This document shows positions 1 to 11,302 of a stretch of 64,000 bases of DNA, piece after piece. The notes under the pieces were generated by a model that did not search any database, had not been told where the DNA came from, and saw only the letters and a program-made list of their open reading frames with translations. Position 1 is the first letter of the stretch. The number at the start of each line of letters is the position of its first letter. A program made the translations under genes and the position numbers. The stretch is from Benincasa hispida (Eukaryota; Streptophyta; Magnoliopsida; Cucurbitales; Cucurbitaceae), in NCBI RefSeq assembly GCF_009727055.1, contig NC_052354.1:3684677-3748676 (forward strand), in the 5' to 3' direction.

Positions 1-1496
1 GAGCAGTTCCAAATGGTTCAAAGTGTCGTGTGAAGCTGATTCCGGGAAGCTGTGGTTGCTAAATTTTGTAATAAATTAGTTATTTGTTTGTTTTTAATGC
101 CAAAATCGATTCACTTTATTGTTGTTTACCTATTATGCATGTGATGTATAATGTTGTTTGATTATGTGTGCATATAGTATGCCATATAGTTTTAAAACCC
201 CACCATAGGAAAAGCATGTGACATGCATTTGTATAATCTTATAAGTTTTATAAAATATATACTATGCATGCTTAGTTTTAATATATGTGTTATATTAAAG
301 CATGTTTTGATTAAAGGAAGCATGTTATAGATGAATGCTCTAGGGTTATAATTGTTATAATTTATTTTAATAATTGTTATAAAATAACCTAGACTTCTAA
401 AATCTATAACAAAGATAAGATGCATGCTCATTTAGGGTTAACCATCGACAATCCCAATTTTTCATAGAAAATAGGTCGATATCTTGTAAAACCGAAGTTC
501 AAGAAAACTCGCCCGACAAGATCTTGACAAAAAGTCAGATAAGATGACTAAGGTTGAAGGTTTTTAAGTTGACAGTTCACGGAACACCTACTACTTGGAG
601 ATCGAGCCGGCGTCTGAGTTAAGGTTAAACCGTTTTATGAGCATGCGTGAGTAGTGTGAGGTAATAAAATTTGTTTTTCAACTAGACATCGTAGGTTAAA
701 AATCCAGTATAAAAGTTATACTCGGATGAATCACCTAACTTAGGATATGTTTAGTTAGCCGAAATGTATCGCTAAGTATTTTATACCCTAACCGTCTAGA
801 ACACTTCAGCTAGAGTGAAGTAAATGTACTTTAAGCTCTAGCGTTCCCTAAGAGTTTACACCGTGAGATTCATGCTTGCTTTAGGCGCGCCCTGGAGCAG
901 ACTCCATTCGGAGAGTGTTTGCATGAGTCAATACCAATCTGAATAGGGTAGGATTGTTTCATAGTAAGTGGGAGGAAGGAATGTGTGTCAACATATCCTA
1001 CAGTCTCTTCCATTAGGAATGCACTATGAGATTCCTATAATGCACCTGCATGTCTACCCTGGAGCGACCTTACCAATCGGAGGGCTGTATTATAGGATTC
1101 GGAACTCCGCGAACTCTAGAAATTAATAGGGTCTCTCAGGTCCGTTTTCATTCTTGTCTTTCCAACTTCGGGAGCATAATGATTTTGATCTTTGAGGTCT
1201 GAAAATGGAGGGTCACACTTACGAAGAATTACTAAAATGTTAGTAATTCTTGACCAAAGTAGCGATAACTGAGTTACTATAGCGGATAAGAGTTATTCTG
1301 GTGATAGTATCTATCAAGATAGTCTTGGTTCAATGGAGGAATAGTCGATCACCCCTCGGTGAAGGTTATTCTAAACCGTTGAAATATCGTTGCAAAATAT
1401 AATAATGAATGGTACATTATTAGTTTTTTTGCTAAACTTGATTGGATTTAAAAGATTAATGTTTTTTACTAAAAAGGATATGTTTTTCTTTTCAGC
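1..1496 (+). other. untranslated leader of copia element A
   Basis: No open frame of note. The tract runs into the gag start. Its last 300 bases, with a run ending near 1380, match in inverse orientation the leaders of elements B (43450-43650) and C (57900-58080). It contains the conserved CCTGGAGC-type blocks near 890 and 1060. The primer-binding site and 5' LTR must lie upstream of the window. Confidence 0.7.
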
Positions 1497-1690
1497 ATGA
1501 ATAGCTCTCTAGATCAACTCTTAGCTTCTGAGAAACTAAACGGCGATCATTACTCGACATGGAAAAACAATATGAATTCAACTCTAGTAATAGATGACTT
1601 GAGATTTGTCTTAACTAAGGAATGTCCTCAGGCCCCTGCCTTGAAAGAAGCACAAGGTAAATATGATTTACTAGTTGCTGAGGCATGTTT
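1497..1690 (+). pseudogene. gag N-terminal fragment of copia element A
   Basis: The frame opens with ATG at 1497 and reads SEKLNGDHYSTWKNN, then a conserved CPQAPA stretch. This is the N-terminal part of the copia gag (nucleocapsid precursor) also seen in elements B and C. After CPQAPAL it jumps directly to KYDLLVAEAC, which in family members lies just before the protease. About 150 codons of central gag, including the CCHC zinc knuckle, are therefore missing. The frame is then cut by the solo LTR at 1691, and the apparent continuation (KPRFPFF...) is LTR sequence. The protein would have formed the virus-like particle; this remnant cannot. Confidence 0.8.
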
Positions 1691-1965
1691 TGTGAAACCC
1701 AGATTTCCATTTTTCCTACTTAAGCAGGTGGTTAAGGAAATTAACTAAGTAAAAGTTAAATCCTATAGAGAAGGAAATTTATAGGTGTTGAATAGATTTT
1801 CCTTGAGTAGTTTGAGTTAAGCTTTAATTGATGAAAAATTGACTAAGTGTTGGACTAGGCATTGCCATGCATTGACCATAAGTTCTTGGAGAGATTATTT
1901 AGGCCAAGGGAGAAGTTGAAGTGGGAGTGACGTATGCCTTGGAGGTTAGACCAACGAATTAGGCT

Positions 1966-2073
1966 GGTTGGATGCATTGGATGATGGATGCATTGGATGC
2001 GTTGGATGCATTGGATGATGGATGCATTGGATGTGTTGGATGATGGATGCGTTGGATGTATTGGATGCATTGG
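1966..2073 (+). repeat. minisatellite of GGATGCATT units
   Basis: Degenerate tandem copies of a 9-12 bp unit (GGATGCATT / GGATGATGGATGCATT) within the Del-like LTR. It is followed to about 2560 by looser repeats containing GCATCGA and GCCAAGC. The open frames across this tract on both strands are repeat artefacts. The copy of this LTR at 15724 lacks the array. Confidence 0.85.
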
Positions 2074-2955
2074 TGAAGGAAGGAAAATGGAAGGATGCGT
2101 TGAAGGGTGGCAGGCGGTTGAAGGATGGCAGCCGAGGATGAGGCATTGGGATGGCACAAGGGCTAGAGGGTGCCATGTGTCGAGCAGGCTCGGCCAAACT
2201 GCCCAGCCATGCATCGAAGCGCCTCGGCCAAACTACCCAGCCATGCATCGAAGTGGGCCAAGCTATTGTGCCAAGTGATGCGTCGATGGAAGCGCCCATG
2301 GGTCGAGCCGACGAGCAAGCCCTACCAAGCGATGCGTCGATGCCAAGCTTCCAGCCAAGCGCCCCTACCCATGCGCCGAGCATCGATGCCAAGCACACAA
2401 CCCATGCGTCGAAGTGCCCTGCCAAGCATCAATGTGTCAAGCACGTCCATGCGGCCGAGCCATCGAGCGATGGCCAGCCTATACAACACGACCATGTGTC
2501 GATCAGCCAGCGCCTATGCCAAACACCATGTGCCCGTGCCAAACGCGCCTACCTAGTGAGCCATGCGTCGAGGATGAGCAGCCACCCTATGTGTTGATGA
2601 TGGCTAGCTCTTGCGATGGCTAAGTTGGATTGCGATGGTAGTGAATTTGCTTGCTATGCATTGATTATAGGCTATGCATTGAGTATGGACTATGCGTTGA
2701 ACATCCAAGAGTTGGACGCATATAAAGGCTGAGATCACCTAGAAAACGTCATCAAACCATGTGTCTTCTTGGGAGGAAGCCTTAAGCCTTAAGAATTTGA
2801 AGTGGTTGCATCAGATTGGAAGCTCATGCGTTGTCTATATAGGAGAAGGACACTTAGATTGCGTTGATCAAAGAATTGCGTTGTTGGTGTGAGGAGGAAA
2901 CACTTGGACATGCAGCTAAGTAGATGGTGTCAACTTTGGAGAAGGTTTGGATGCC

Positions 2956-2964
2956 TATAAATAG
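2956..2964 (+). promoter_or_regulatory. LTR TATA box
   Basis: TATAAATAG followed by GGCC, about 1.27 kb into the Del-like LTR. The reverse-oriented sister LTR keeps the same box at 17316-17324. Conservation and position suit a Pol II core promoter at the U3/R boundary. Confidence 0.65.
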
Positions 2965-3810
2965 GGCCAAAAGACTTCATTTTCAGACCACAATTCAAAA
3001 ATACATTAGAAAGAGTGGGAGAGTTGAACAAACCTTACGTTGAGGCCAAAATCCATGCGTTGATCATAGAATTTCAAAGAGGACGCATTGGACAGTGAAG
3101 CCTAGAAAGCAGCATCAAATTTGGACGAGGAGTTCTCCCAATTTACTCATGTGTTTGGAGTGATTTCAAAGCCACCTGAAATCTCTGGAAGTCTAGTTTT
3201 CAGGGTAGGGCTTCCGGAGAAAAAGCTTGAAGAGATCGGGCTGGAAACTGAGAAGAAGACAGAAGGGTCAGGCTGTCGAATAAGCTTGGGCCAGTCTTGA
3301 AGATTTTGAGATTCCGACCAAACCACGAAGAGTTATGAGCTCATATTTTAGGGTAAGATTCCTGAGACATTTTAGAATATGTCTGTAGAAGGAAGTATCT
3401 CAAAATAAGGTTTATAACTATGCGTAATCGGAGCTGAAACTTGAATCTGGATTCTAGGGGCGTAAAAGGGAACCCGAGGTAGAAAAGGAACTACTAGAGT
3501 GAAAAGTTCCTAAGAGATCGAGGTGAGTGACTAAAACATTTTAACTAAAATGTTTGAATTACAATGTTTTCTAGAAAACGTGTTTTAAAGAAGATTATTC
3601 TCATGCCAGCTAGTTTTACAAAGTGATTTCCAAGCAAATCATGTGTTATATTTTAAACGCATGCATGTGTGGGAAGTTTGTTGAAAATCTATTTATATGT
3701 GTTAAATATACCCAACATGCGTTAGTATCTTTAAAGCTATGTTTTTATATGTGTTATACTTTACATGCTACAAAGAAAGTCATTTATGACTAGTTTTACT
3801 TAAAACGCGA

Positions 3811-3982
3811 TATCGAAGGACGTTTGAGAAGGTATCTGCCCAACTAGATACTGAAGGACATTTGGGAAGGTATCTATTGGTACTGAAGAACGTTTGAGAA
3901 GGTATCAAACCAACCGAATACTGAAGGACATTTGAGAAGGTATCCTAGTAGCTCGTTACTGAAGGACATTTGAGAAGGTATC
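3811..3982 (+). repeat. five direct repeats, GAAGGACATTTGAGAAGGTATC
   Basis: Five copies of a GAAGGAC[AG]TTTG[AG]GAAGGTATC core separated by variable 10-20 bp spacers, inside the Del-like LTR downstream of its TATA box. No coding potential. Confidence 0.85.
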
Positions 3983-4323
3983 TGAGCAAAAGTACCTAAG
4001 GTATGACGGTACTTAGTATGGCCACGTGCACGTAGGTAGATAGAGTCAGAGATTGAGCAAAAGGGTTCTCTCTTGACTAGTAGTTGGTGTTGGGATTGTT
4101 TTTACCCAAAGTGGGGTTATTCTCCACTGAGAAACAGTTTTACTGTTTTATGATTAAAACAACTTTATATGCTTTATGCTTGGAAAATGTTTATACTACA
4201 GTACAAGTACTGTAGAAGCTTATATTTTAGTTTGAACTCTTTATTGAGATTTTTGCATGAGAATCAGTTATTTTTCTTAAGTCACTCACTAGGCTAGCAA
4301 GCTCATCCCGTTTTCAAATGTTT

Positions 4324-4347
4324 CCTCCCCCCCCCCCCCCCTCCCCC
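4324..4347 (+). repeat. poly-C tract
   Basis: Fifteen consecutive C residues followed by T and five more C. The inverse sister LTR has a shorter G tract (GGGTGGGGGGGG) at the equivalent place near 16070, so the tract is a length-variable part of this LTR family. Confidence 0.8.
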
Positions 4348-4705
4348 AAGGTAGCGGTCAGAAGATAAGTTCTGCATCTACTCTGCCACTAAAGGATAAA
4401 GATATTGTAACCCATCTGTTAGATGGTTACTATTATATGTACACATGTTACTGTTGTTCATATAGGGACTAGGGTTTTTGGGTTTTGGGACTTATGAATC
4501 TAGTGTTGTAATGACTCTAAACATGTTATGTTTCTGAATTAATATATTTTTGGCCTATAGACATTCTGCTGTATATGAGTTTATATTTTGGTATCAGAGT
4601 TATTCCGCAAAGAGTTATTATAGTAAGTGTCAGCCAAAGGGTTGATAACTGCCGCAGTCATGCCCTTTCCTAGGCTAAGAGGGTGGTATGGGGCGGGTTG
4701 TGACA

Positions 4706-5956
4706 TGTATAGTGAAGGATGATACCTCAACTTGGATATTGGATTCAGAAGCCACTAATCATATTTGCTTCTCTTTCCAAGAAACTAGTTCCTGGAAAAA
4801 ACTTGAAGAAGGCGAGATCACCCTCAAGGTTGGAACAAGAGAGGTTGTCTTGGCCGAAGCAGTGGGAGACTTGAAGTTGTTTTTCAACGATAGATATATC
4901 ATACTTAAATATGTTTTGTATGCACCTTTTATGAAGACGAATTTAATATCTATCGGTTGTATTGTGGAACAAATATATAAAATATCTTTTGAAGATAATG
5001 AAGCATTCATTTTCAGAAAAGGTATTCAAATTTGTTCTGCTATACTTGAAAACAACTTATATAACTTAAGACCAACTAAAGCAAAATTTGTCTTAAATTC
5101 GGAGATGTTTAGAACAGTCGAAACTCAAAATAAAAGACAAAAAGTTTCTTCTAATGCCTATCTATGGCACTTAAGACTTGGTCACAGAAATCTCAATAGG
5201 ATTGAGAGATTGGTTAAGAATGGACTCCTAAATCAGTTAGAAGACAATTCTTTACCTCCATGTAAGTCTTGTCTGGAGGGAAAAATGACTAAGAGATCTT
5301 TTACTGGAAAAGGTCTCAGAGCCACAATACCCTTATAGCTCATACATTCGGACCTCTGTGGACCGATGAAAGCACGAGGTGAATATTTCATCAGTTTTAT
5401 TGATGATTATTCAAGGTATGGTCATATTTACCTAATGTATCACAAGTCTGATTCTTTTGAAAAGTTCAAGGAATATAAGGCTGAGGTTGAGAACCAGTTA
5501 GGTAAAACAATTAAGATACTACGATCAGATCGAGGTGGGGAGTACATGGACTTAAGATTCCAGGACTATATGATAGAACACGGAATCAAGTCACAACTTT
5601 CTGCATCTAATATGCCTCAGCAGAACGGTGTATCTGAAAGAAGAAACAGAACCTTGTTGGACATGGTTCACTCAATGATGAACTTTGCTGAGTTACCTGA
5701 TTCCTTTTGGGGACATGCATTAGAGACTGTTGTCTATATTTTGAATAATGTTCCCTTTAAAAGTGTTTCAGAAACACCTTATGAGCTATGGAAAAGGCGT
5801 AAAGGAAATTTACGTCACTTTAGGATTTGGGGATGCCCGACACACGTGTTGGTGCAAAATCCTAAAAAATTGGAAGGTCGTTCAAAACTATGCCTATTTG
5901 TAGATTATCCAAAAGAAACAAAAGGTGGTCTTATTTTACGATCCTTAAGAGAATAA
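4706..5956 (+). pseudogene. copia A protease, GAG-pre-integrase and integrase (broken)
   Basis: The frame runs from the aspartic protease (TSTWILDSEATNH) through GAG-pre-integrase (WHLRLGH...CKSC zinc-binding residues near 5165-5270) into the integrase core. The integrase carries the catalytic D-D-E residues in IDDYSRY (about 5400), RSDRGGEY (about 5525) and [11 protein letters not shown] (about 5630). The protease active site is damaged: DSG is DSE (GAA at 4748-4750). A single in-frame TAG at 5336-5338 separates the GAG-pre-integrase part from the integrase part, and a frameshift near 5925 breaks the stretch after YPKETKGG. The family protein processes the polyprotein and integrates cDNA. 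This copy can do neither. Confidence 0.9.
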
Positions 5957-7784
5957 GGTATTTGTATCGAAAATTGCCACATTTCTTAGAGGAAGACCAC
6001 ATAAGTCATCAACCTTGCCAGTAGACTAGATATTGAATGAAATTCCAAAAAATGCTACAGATAGAGCTAGTTCATCTACTAAAGTAGTAGATAAAACTAG
6101 TACATCTGCGTTTAGTCACATCCGTTCTCAAAGAGTGAGAATGCCTCGACTATGTAGGAGGGTTGTTCATCAGCCTACTTTACTTGGTTAACCAAAAACA
6201 CAAGTTATCATACCCTTACATGATCGGCCATAGAGGCATCCATCGACCTATAAAAAAGCGATGAAAGATGTAACCATGATCAGGGCAAAGCTCATGGACC
6301 TCGAAATTGGAGTCTATTGTACTTCAATTCTGTCTGGGAACTTGTAATCAAACTCAAATGATTAAAACCAATTGGTGTAAGTGGATCTACAAGAGAAAAC
6401 GAGACCAAGCCGTAAAGTACAGACTTTTAAGGCTCGACTTGTGGCAAGGGTTATACCAGAGAGAGGGAGGGACTATGAAGAAACTTTCCTCTCCCGTTCC
6501 ATGCTTAAGTGATTAGAATACTTATCATTCCACCTTTTATGACTATGAAATTTGGCAGATGATGTCAAGACAACCCTTCTAACAAAGCATCTTGAGGAGA
6601 GTATCTATATGGCTCAACCAGAGGGGTTTATTGCACAAGGTCAAGAACAAAAGGTTTGTAAGCTTCAAAAATCCATTTATGGGTTGAAACAAGCTTCTAG
6701 ATCTTGGAATATAAGATTTGATACTGCGATCAAATCTTATGGCTTTGAATAGAATGTTGACGAGTCTTATGTTTACAAGAAGATCGTCAATTCTACTATA
6801 GCATTCTTAGTTTTATATGTTGATGATATTCTACTCATTGGGAATGAAGTAAGTTACCTAATTGACATTAAGAAATGGCTAGCAATGCAATTCCAAATGA
6901 AAGATTTAGGAAATGCGCAATATGTTCTCGGGATTCAGATTATTCGAAACCGCAAGAACAGAACATTAGCCATGTCTCAAGCAACTTATATAGACAAAAT
7001 GTTATCTAGGTATAAGATGCAGAATTCCAAAAGAGGTCTGTTACCTTACAGATGTGGAATTCATTTGTCAAAGGATCAATGACCTAAGACACCTCAAGAG
7101 GTTGAGGATATGAGATGCATTCCCTATGCTTCTGCAGTAGAGAGCCTGATGTATGCAATGTTATATACTAGATCTGACATATGCTACGTGGTAGGGATAG
7201 TCAGTAGGTATCAGTCCAATCCTAGATATAATCATTAGACTACCGTTAAAAATATCCTCAAGTATCTTAGGAGAACGAGGAACTACATGCTCGTGTATGG
7301 TACTAAGGATTTGATCCTTACTAGATACACTGACTCTGATTTTCAAACAGATAAAGATGTAAGAAAATCTACATCGGGATCAGTGTTCATTCTTAATGGA
7401 GGAGCAGTAGTATGGAGAAGTGTGAAGCAAAACTGTATTACAGACTCCACAATGGAAGCTGAATACGTAGCTGCTTGTGAAGCAGCAAAGGAAGCAGTAT
7501 GGTTGAGGAAATTAGATTGAGAAGTCGTTCCAAATATGCATCTGCCTATCACCCTATATTGTGATAATAGTGGTGCAGTTGCAAATTCAAGAGAACCAAG
7601 AAGCCACAAGCACGACAAGCATATTGAGCACAAATACCATCTGATCCGGGAGATTGTACATCGTGGAGATGTTTTAGTAACCCAGATATCTTCTGAGCAA
7701 AAAATTGCTGATCCTTTTACAAAGGCCCTCACGGCTAAAGTGTTTGAAGGACACCTACACAGTCTAGGTCTACGAAGTTTGTAA
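5957..7784 (+). pseudogene. copia A reverse transcriptase and RNase H (broken)
   Basis: The RT fingers/palm begin near 6370 (KWIYKRKR) with frameshifts around 6410-6540, and continue KVCKLQKSIYGLKQASRSW (about 6650). The catalytic YVDD is at 6816-6827 in LVLYVDDILLIGN. RNase H follows with YTDSDFQTDKD, KSTSGSVF and STMEAEY (about 7330-7470). It ends in the conserved region HIEHKYHLIREIV...ADPFTKAL, with a natural stop after GLRSL at 7782-7784. Nonsense codons lie at 6750, 7080, about 7237 and 7518. These enzymes would copy element RNA into cDNA. The many lesions show an old, dead copy. Confidence 0.9.
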
Positions 7785-7920
7785 ACTAGGACAAGTGGGA
7801 GAACATGTGATGATACCAAACTTTTGGGTATATGCCCTAGTTTATTGTATTCATATGTTTATTGTACTCATATGTTTCTCACTTAAATTCAACATTGTGA
7901 TACTCTACTAGGAGTTTTAG

Positions 7921-7934
7921 TCCAAGTGAGAGTT
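7921..7934 (+). promoter_or_regulatory. polypurine tract of copia A
   Basis: TCCAAGTGAGAGTT lies immediately before the 3' LTR. Element C has the intact form AGGACAAGTGGGAGA at the same place, so this is a decayed plus-strand primer site. Confidence 0.6.
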
Positions 7935-9930
7935 TGTTGGATTTTATGTCCTAAAACTCGTAGTTTGTAAATTAATAAATATATTCTGTTTTTTTTTTTT
8001 TTGATAAAGTAGTTATTGAAATTGTAATCTTGAATCCAATAAATTAAGGTTCTGAGGCTATTTAATGTAGTTTGAACTTTCTGTATTGACACAAATGTGG
8101 ATCAAGTTCAAATATATAGCCAAAATGGTCTATAGTATATGAATAAGGTTGGGCGCCTTATTCTGGGGACACTATGGATGCGGCCCACTTTGTAGTTAGT
8201 ACAAACGATGTGATCCTGAATGGTTCATATAGAGATATGTGAGTGCGGGCATCCTATGCAATGAGTTTGCATAAGACTGAACCATGAAATAGTCATTTTT
8301 TACGTTCTAAATGCCATTTTATATATAAAACTGGCTATTTCGTCAATTGATGACCTAGGTAACTTAATCTTAATCCTGAGCTAACTATGAATTCCTGTTC
8401 ACTCGGAATTATCATTAGATCTGCATAAGTGAGGGCAGCTCATCGTTGCTGGTCCAATAAGCCTCCCATTTCAGGGGTAAGATCGGGTGGATAGCTGGAA
8501 ACATAGGGTGCAAGACGGAATTCACTCCTACCCGTTATAGGGATAGTAGATAGGTTGTTCCCTTTAGTACTGAATCCAGGTCTTGAACAAGGGGCCCCAC
8601 CCTCTCCTTGGCCCGAGAGGGATTCGGTTTATAGGTTAGACCTTAAACCAATTGTTCATTAAATGATCAGTGGAACTTAAGGAATAAGATGTAGTCTCGG
8701 GGGTAAAATGGTTTTTATGACCCAGTCGAGATTACGAACAACCTGTGAAGGATTAGCTTACTAATCAAGGTTATATCAAATGGACACAAATATATCTATA
8801 GTGAGGGGAGTAAAACTACGGGACTATAGTGGAATGATCCTTTAGTTAACGAATGTTGATTAGCTCCATCTAAAGAGTTTAGCTAGCTAATCTTGGATCG
8901 TTGGAGCCCATGATCTATAGGTCCATTAGGTTCCCCTACTAGCTCATATGGAATAAACTTAGAACAGTATGATAGAATAATTCGAATTGTTCGAATTAGG
9001 TGAAGAGAGAGAAACCGACAAGTATATGTGATATAGTTGTCGGGTTTTTCAATTTAGAGATACAGGTTTAATATTTAAATATTATTTAAATATCAAGAAT
9101 ATGAATACGTTCATATTCAGAAGCTTGGAAATAATGGAAATGGTCAAAGATGTAAAAAGTCAAAGAATTGACTTTTTGACTTTGAAAGTCAAACTTTGAC
9201 CGACCTTATATTCAAATGTGATTTGAATTTCGAGAAAATGAATGTGGATTCATACTCGGGAGGTCAAAATTAGTCAACACGGAAAAAATTATAAAAAGTC
9301 AACATTTTGACTTTGACCAAATGACTATTTTGCTCTTTGACTATAGTTAGTGGGAAAATTCAAACTTTTGTTGGATAATTCCACTAACAAAATAGTGGTC
9401 TAGGTGTTGGCTTATAGTGGAGACATTAAGCCCATTAAGATAGTGGATTATTGGTGTTGGGTTTTTATGGATTTGGTTCATGCAATTGTTGCATGGTTTT
9501 TTCTATAAAATGGGCTTTCATTTTGAATGAAATTTTTTTTGCCCATTTTGCAAAAATTGTTTTTCAAATTTGGGCTGAAAAAAGACTCTTTTCTTGAAGA
9601 AAATTCATAACCCAAAACCCAACCAAAAGATCCATTTCTTTTTTCATCTCTTTCTCTCTCTCGATTTTCTTCATCCACCGTGTCCCATAACTCGATTTTG
9701 AGTCCAAAGGATAGTAGGTCAACTCTAGTGGTGGTCCGAAAGAGTTCGGGTCGAGATTCAGCTAGGAAAAGCATTGTTCGGGAGTTACACAGGTTGTTTC
9801 CTATCCATTTTTATTTACTGTTTTTCCTTCAATTGCATGCTCGTTTCCTTTGAATTAAAAGCAATTAGAGTGTAATTAGATCCTAATTCTACTGTGTATG
9901 TCTCAAGTTCCATCACTTCAAAAGGTCAAA
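7935..9930 (+). mobile_element. 3' LTR of copia element A
   Basis: Begins TGTTGGATTTTATGTCC, aligning with the starts of the other copia LTRs here (24555, 24896, and minus-strand 54839). The shared block CACTATGGATGCGGCCCACTTTG and the TTAACGAATG/AGTTTAG block near 8850 also align. No gene is present; the short frame at 9478-9774 is LTR U5 sequence. The end is set by general similarity only. TTCCATCA near 9930 is a plausible terminus. Confidence 0.75.
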
Positions 9931-11302
9931 AACCTTATAGTCTTATCGGGCTATATTGACTCATCTAAGAAAGGACCAGAGAAATACGAGAATTTCTTTG
10001 TGCCTTGACAAGGGACAGGTCACGTCGAGTAACCAACGTTAAAAATTTGCGCTTCTTGTAGCAGCCATGTGATTAATTTTATTTGCTTTCTTTTCTTCAT
10101 TTTCTTTTATTTTCTTTTATTTTCTTTTTTGTATGTCTCTTCTTGATCCTAAAAAGAAAGAAAACGGAATTGTAGAGAGTGGTAGCCCAACCACCATCCC
10201 GTGCACAATATTTTCGGGGGAGGTTTTTTATTCCTTCATTCCTTTTTACTTTTGAACTTTACTTAGTATACATTGGATACAATGTATCATTCTAAGTTTG
10301 GGGTTGAGTACCCGTTAGGTAGTGTTTACATTTTAGCTTGGGGTCCTTGAGCATTGTGCTTAGACAATGTTGCGTGCTTAATTGTCTTGTCTGCTCTCTT
10401 GCTTGGTTGTTATGATGAGTAGTTTATAATGCATTCTTCATGTGATGAATTTGCTTGAAATAATGTTAGGAGAGCCTGATCATGATTTTCACCCCAATTT
10501 TAAAAATTTTTCTTGTCTCTCATGCATCTTTAAGTCATTGTTCTTGCAAAATTAAAGTCTTGCATGCTTAGAATTGGGTTATTTGGTTTGTACTTCTATT
10601 GTCACCCTGAAAGTTCCACCTTTGACTTAGGTCACCCCGAAAGTTCCACCTTTGACTTAGGAGTAACCCTACTTATTTTAGAGAAAAACTAGACAAAGTG
10701 GATAAAATAGGGTCTAGTGTGAGTAATAAAGAAAAAGAAAGAAAGAAAATCAAATTAGTTACTTGAAGAAAAAAAAACGCATAAGAAAAAAATGAGGCAA
10801 TAGCTAGCTTGCTTGCAAAAAAAAAATTGTGTGTATGCATGGATAAAGGTGAAAAATAGCTACTTCCGTCGTGTCTAGTTAGGACCCCGTGAGAAAAGAA
10901 TGGATAGGTTCCTAACGGTTGAGTGTGAAAGCTAGCCCTCTAGGTAAAATAAATGCCTTCTATGTTTTGTGTGTATGAGTTTATGCACCCTTGTCTTAGT
11001 GTTGCCTTCTTTTTTTTTCAAGTTTGGTATGTCCAAGGTTGTTAACCGAGCCAGAGTAGAGGGAAAACGGATTGAGGGCCTTATAAAAATTTTTCAGATC
11101 GTGCAAACTTAACTAACAAGACTCTAGGCTCAGTCATACATGAATAGATTTAGAATCATTCTAAAAATTGTGCTTCATTGATTGATTGTAATCGAATTTC
11201 ATTATTGCTGTTGAAACTAGAGTAACAACTTTTGCAACTTGAGCAAGCAAGTTTTTGAATGATATTGGTTTGATTGTATGCTTCGACCTTGCTCGAGACG
11301 AG
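9931..11302 (+). mobile_element. 3' internal end of an Athila/Tat-like gypsy element
   Basis: The stretch AACGTTAAAAATTTGCGCTTC near 10030 resembles a motif I recall at the end of pol in many Athila/Tat elements. It is followed by about 1.2 kb of non-coding AT-rich sequence and then directly by an LTR at 11303. The tract TCTAAGTTTGGGGTTGAG near 10290 resembles the purine-rich 3' region of such elements. No RT or integrase domain remains, so it is a 3' fragment whose 5' part was lost where copia A lies. A 30-bp direct duplication (GTCACCC...GACTTAG) occupies 10601-10660. Confidence 0.55.
10601..10660 (+). repeat. 30-bp tandem duplication
   Basis: Two adjacent copies (10601-10630 and 10631-10660), identical except for one T/C difference, in the 3' non-coding part of the gypsy fragment. 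Confidence 0.9.

Larger units (their letters stand above)
1691..4705 (+). mobile_element. solo LTR, Ty3/gypsy Del/Tekay-like, in copia A gag
   Basis: Starts TGTGAAACCC and ends GGGGCGGGTTGTGACA. It is flanked by near-identical 5-bp duplications TGTTT (1686-1690) and TGTAT (4706-4710). A second copy in opposite orientation at 15724-18324 shares the ends and internal blocks, including the TATA region, the AGTCTAGTTTTC block near 3190 and the poly-C/CTCATC block near 4300. TG...CA ends, a TSD and 2.6-3 kb length fit the long LTRs of Del/Tekay chromoviruses. No internal region or second LTR is present, so it is a solo LTR. Lineage is inferred from the terminal sequences only. Confidence 0.85.
1..9930 (+). 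mobile_element. Ty1/copia element A, 5' LTR outside window
   Basis: This is a degenerate copia retrotransposon read left to right. The order is leader (1-1496), gag remnant (1497-1690), protease, integrase, reverse transcriptase and RNase H (4706-7784), a purine-rich tract, then a 3' LTR starting TGTTGGAT at 7935. Domain order PR-INT-RT-RH is diagnostic of Ty1/copia. A 3-kb solo LTR (1691-4705) interrupts it. The same family recurs on the minus strand as elements B and C, and the leader and pol can be aligned to them by eye. The 5' LTR and primer-binding site lie beyond the left edge. The right end is approximate (+/-100 bp), because no second LTR is available to fix it. Confidence 0.88.

Noticed and set aside
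1855..2623. Overlapping open frames on both strands (His/Pro/Ser-rich)
   Set aside because: They coincide with the GGATGCATT minisatellite and degenerate GCATCGA repeats inside an LTR. Long frames in several phases are expected from repeats without stops.
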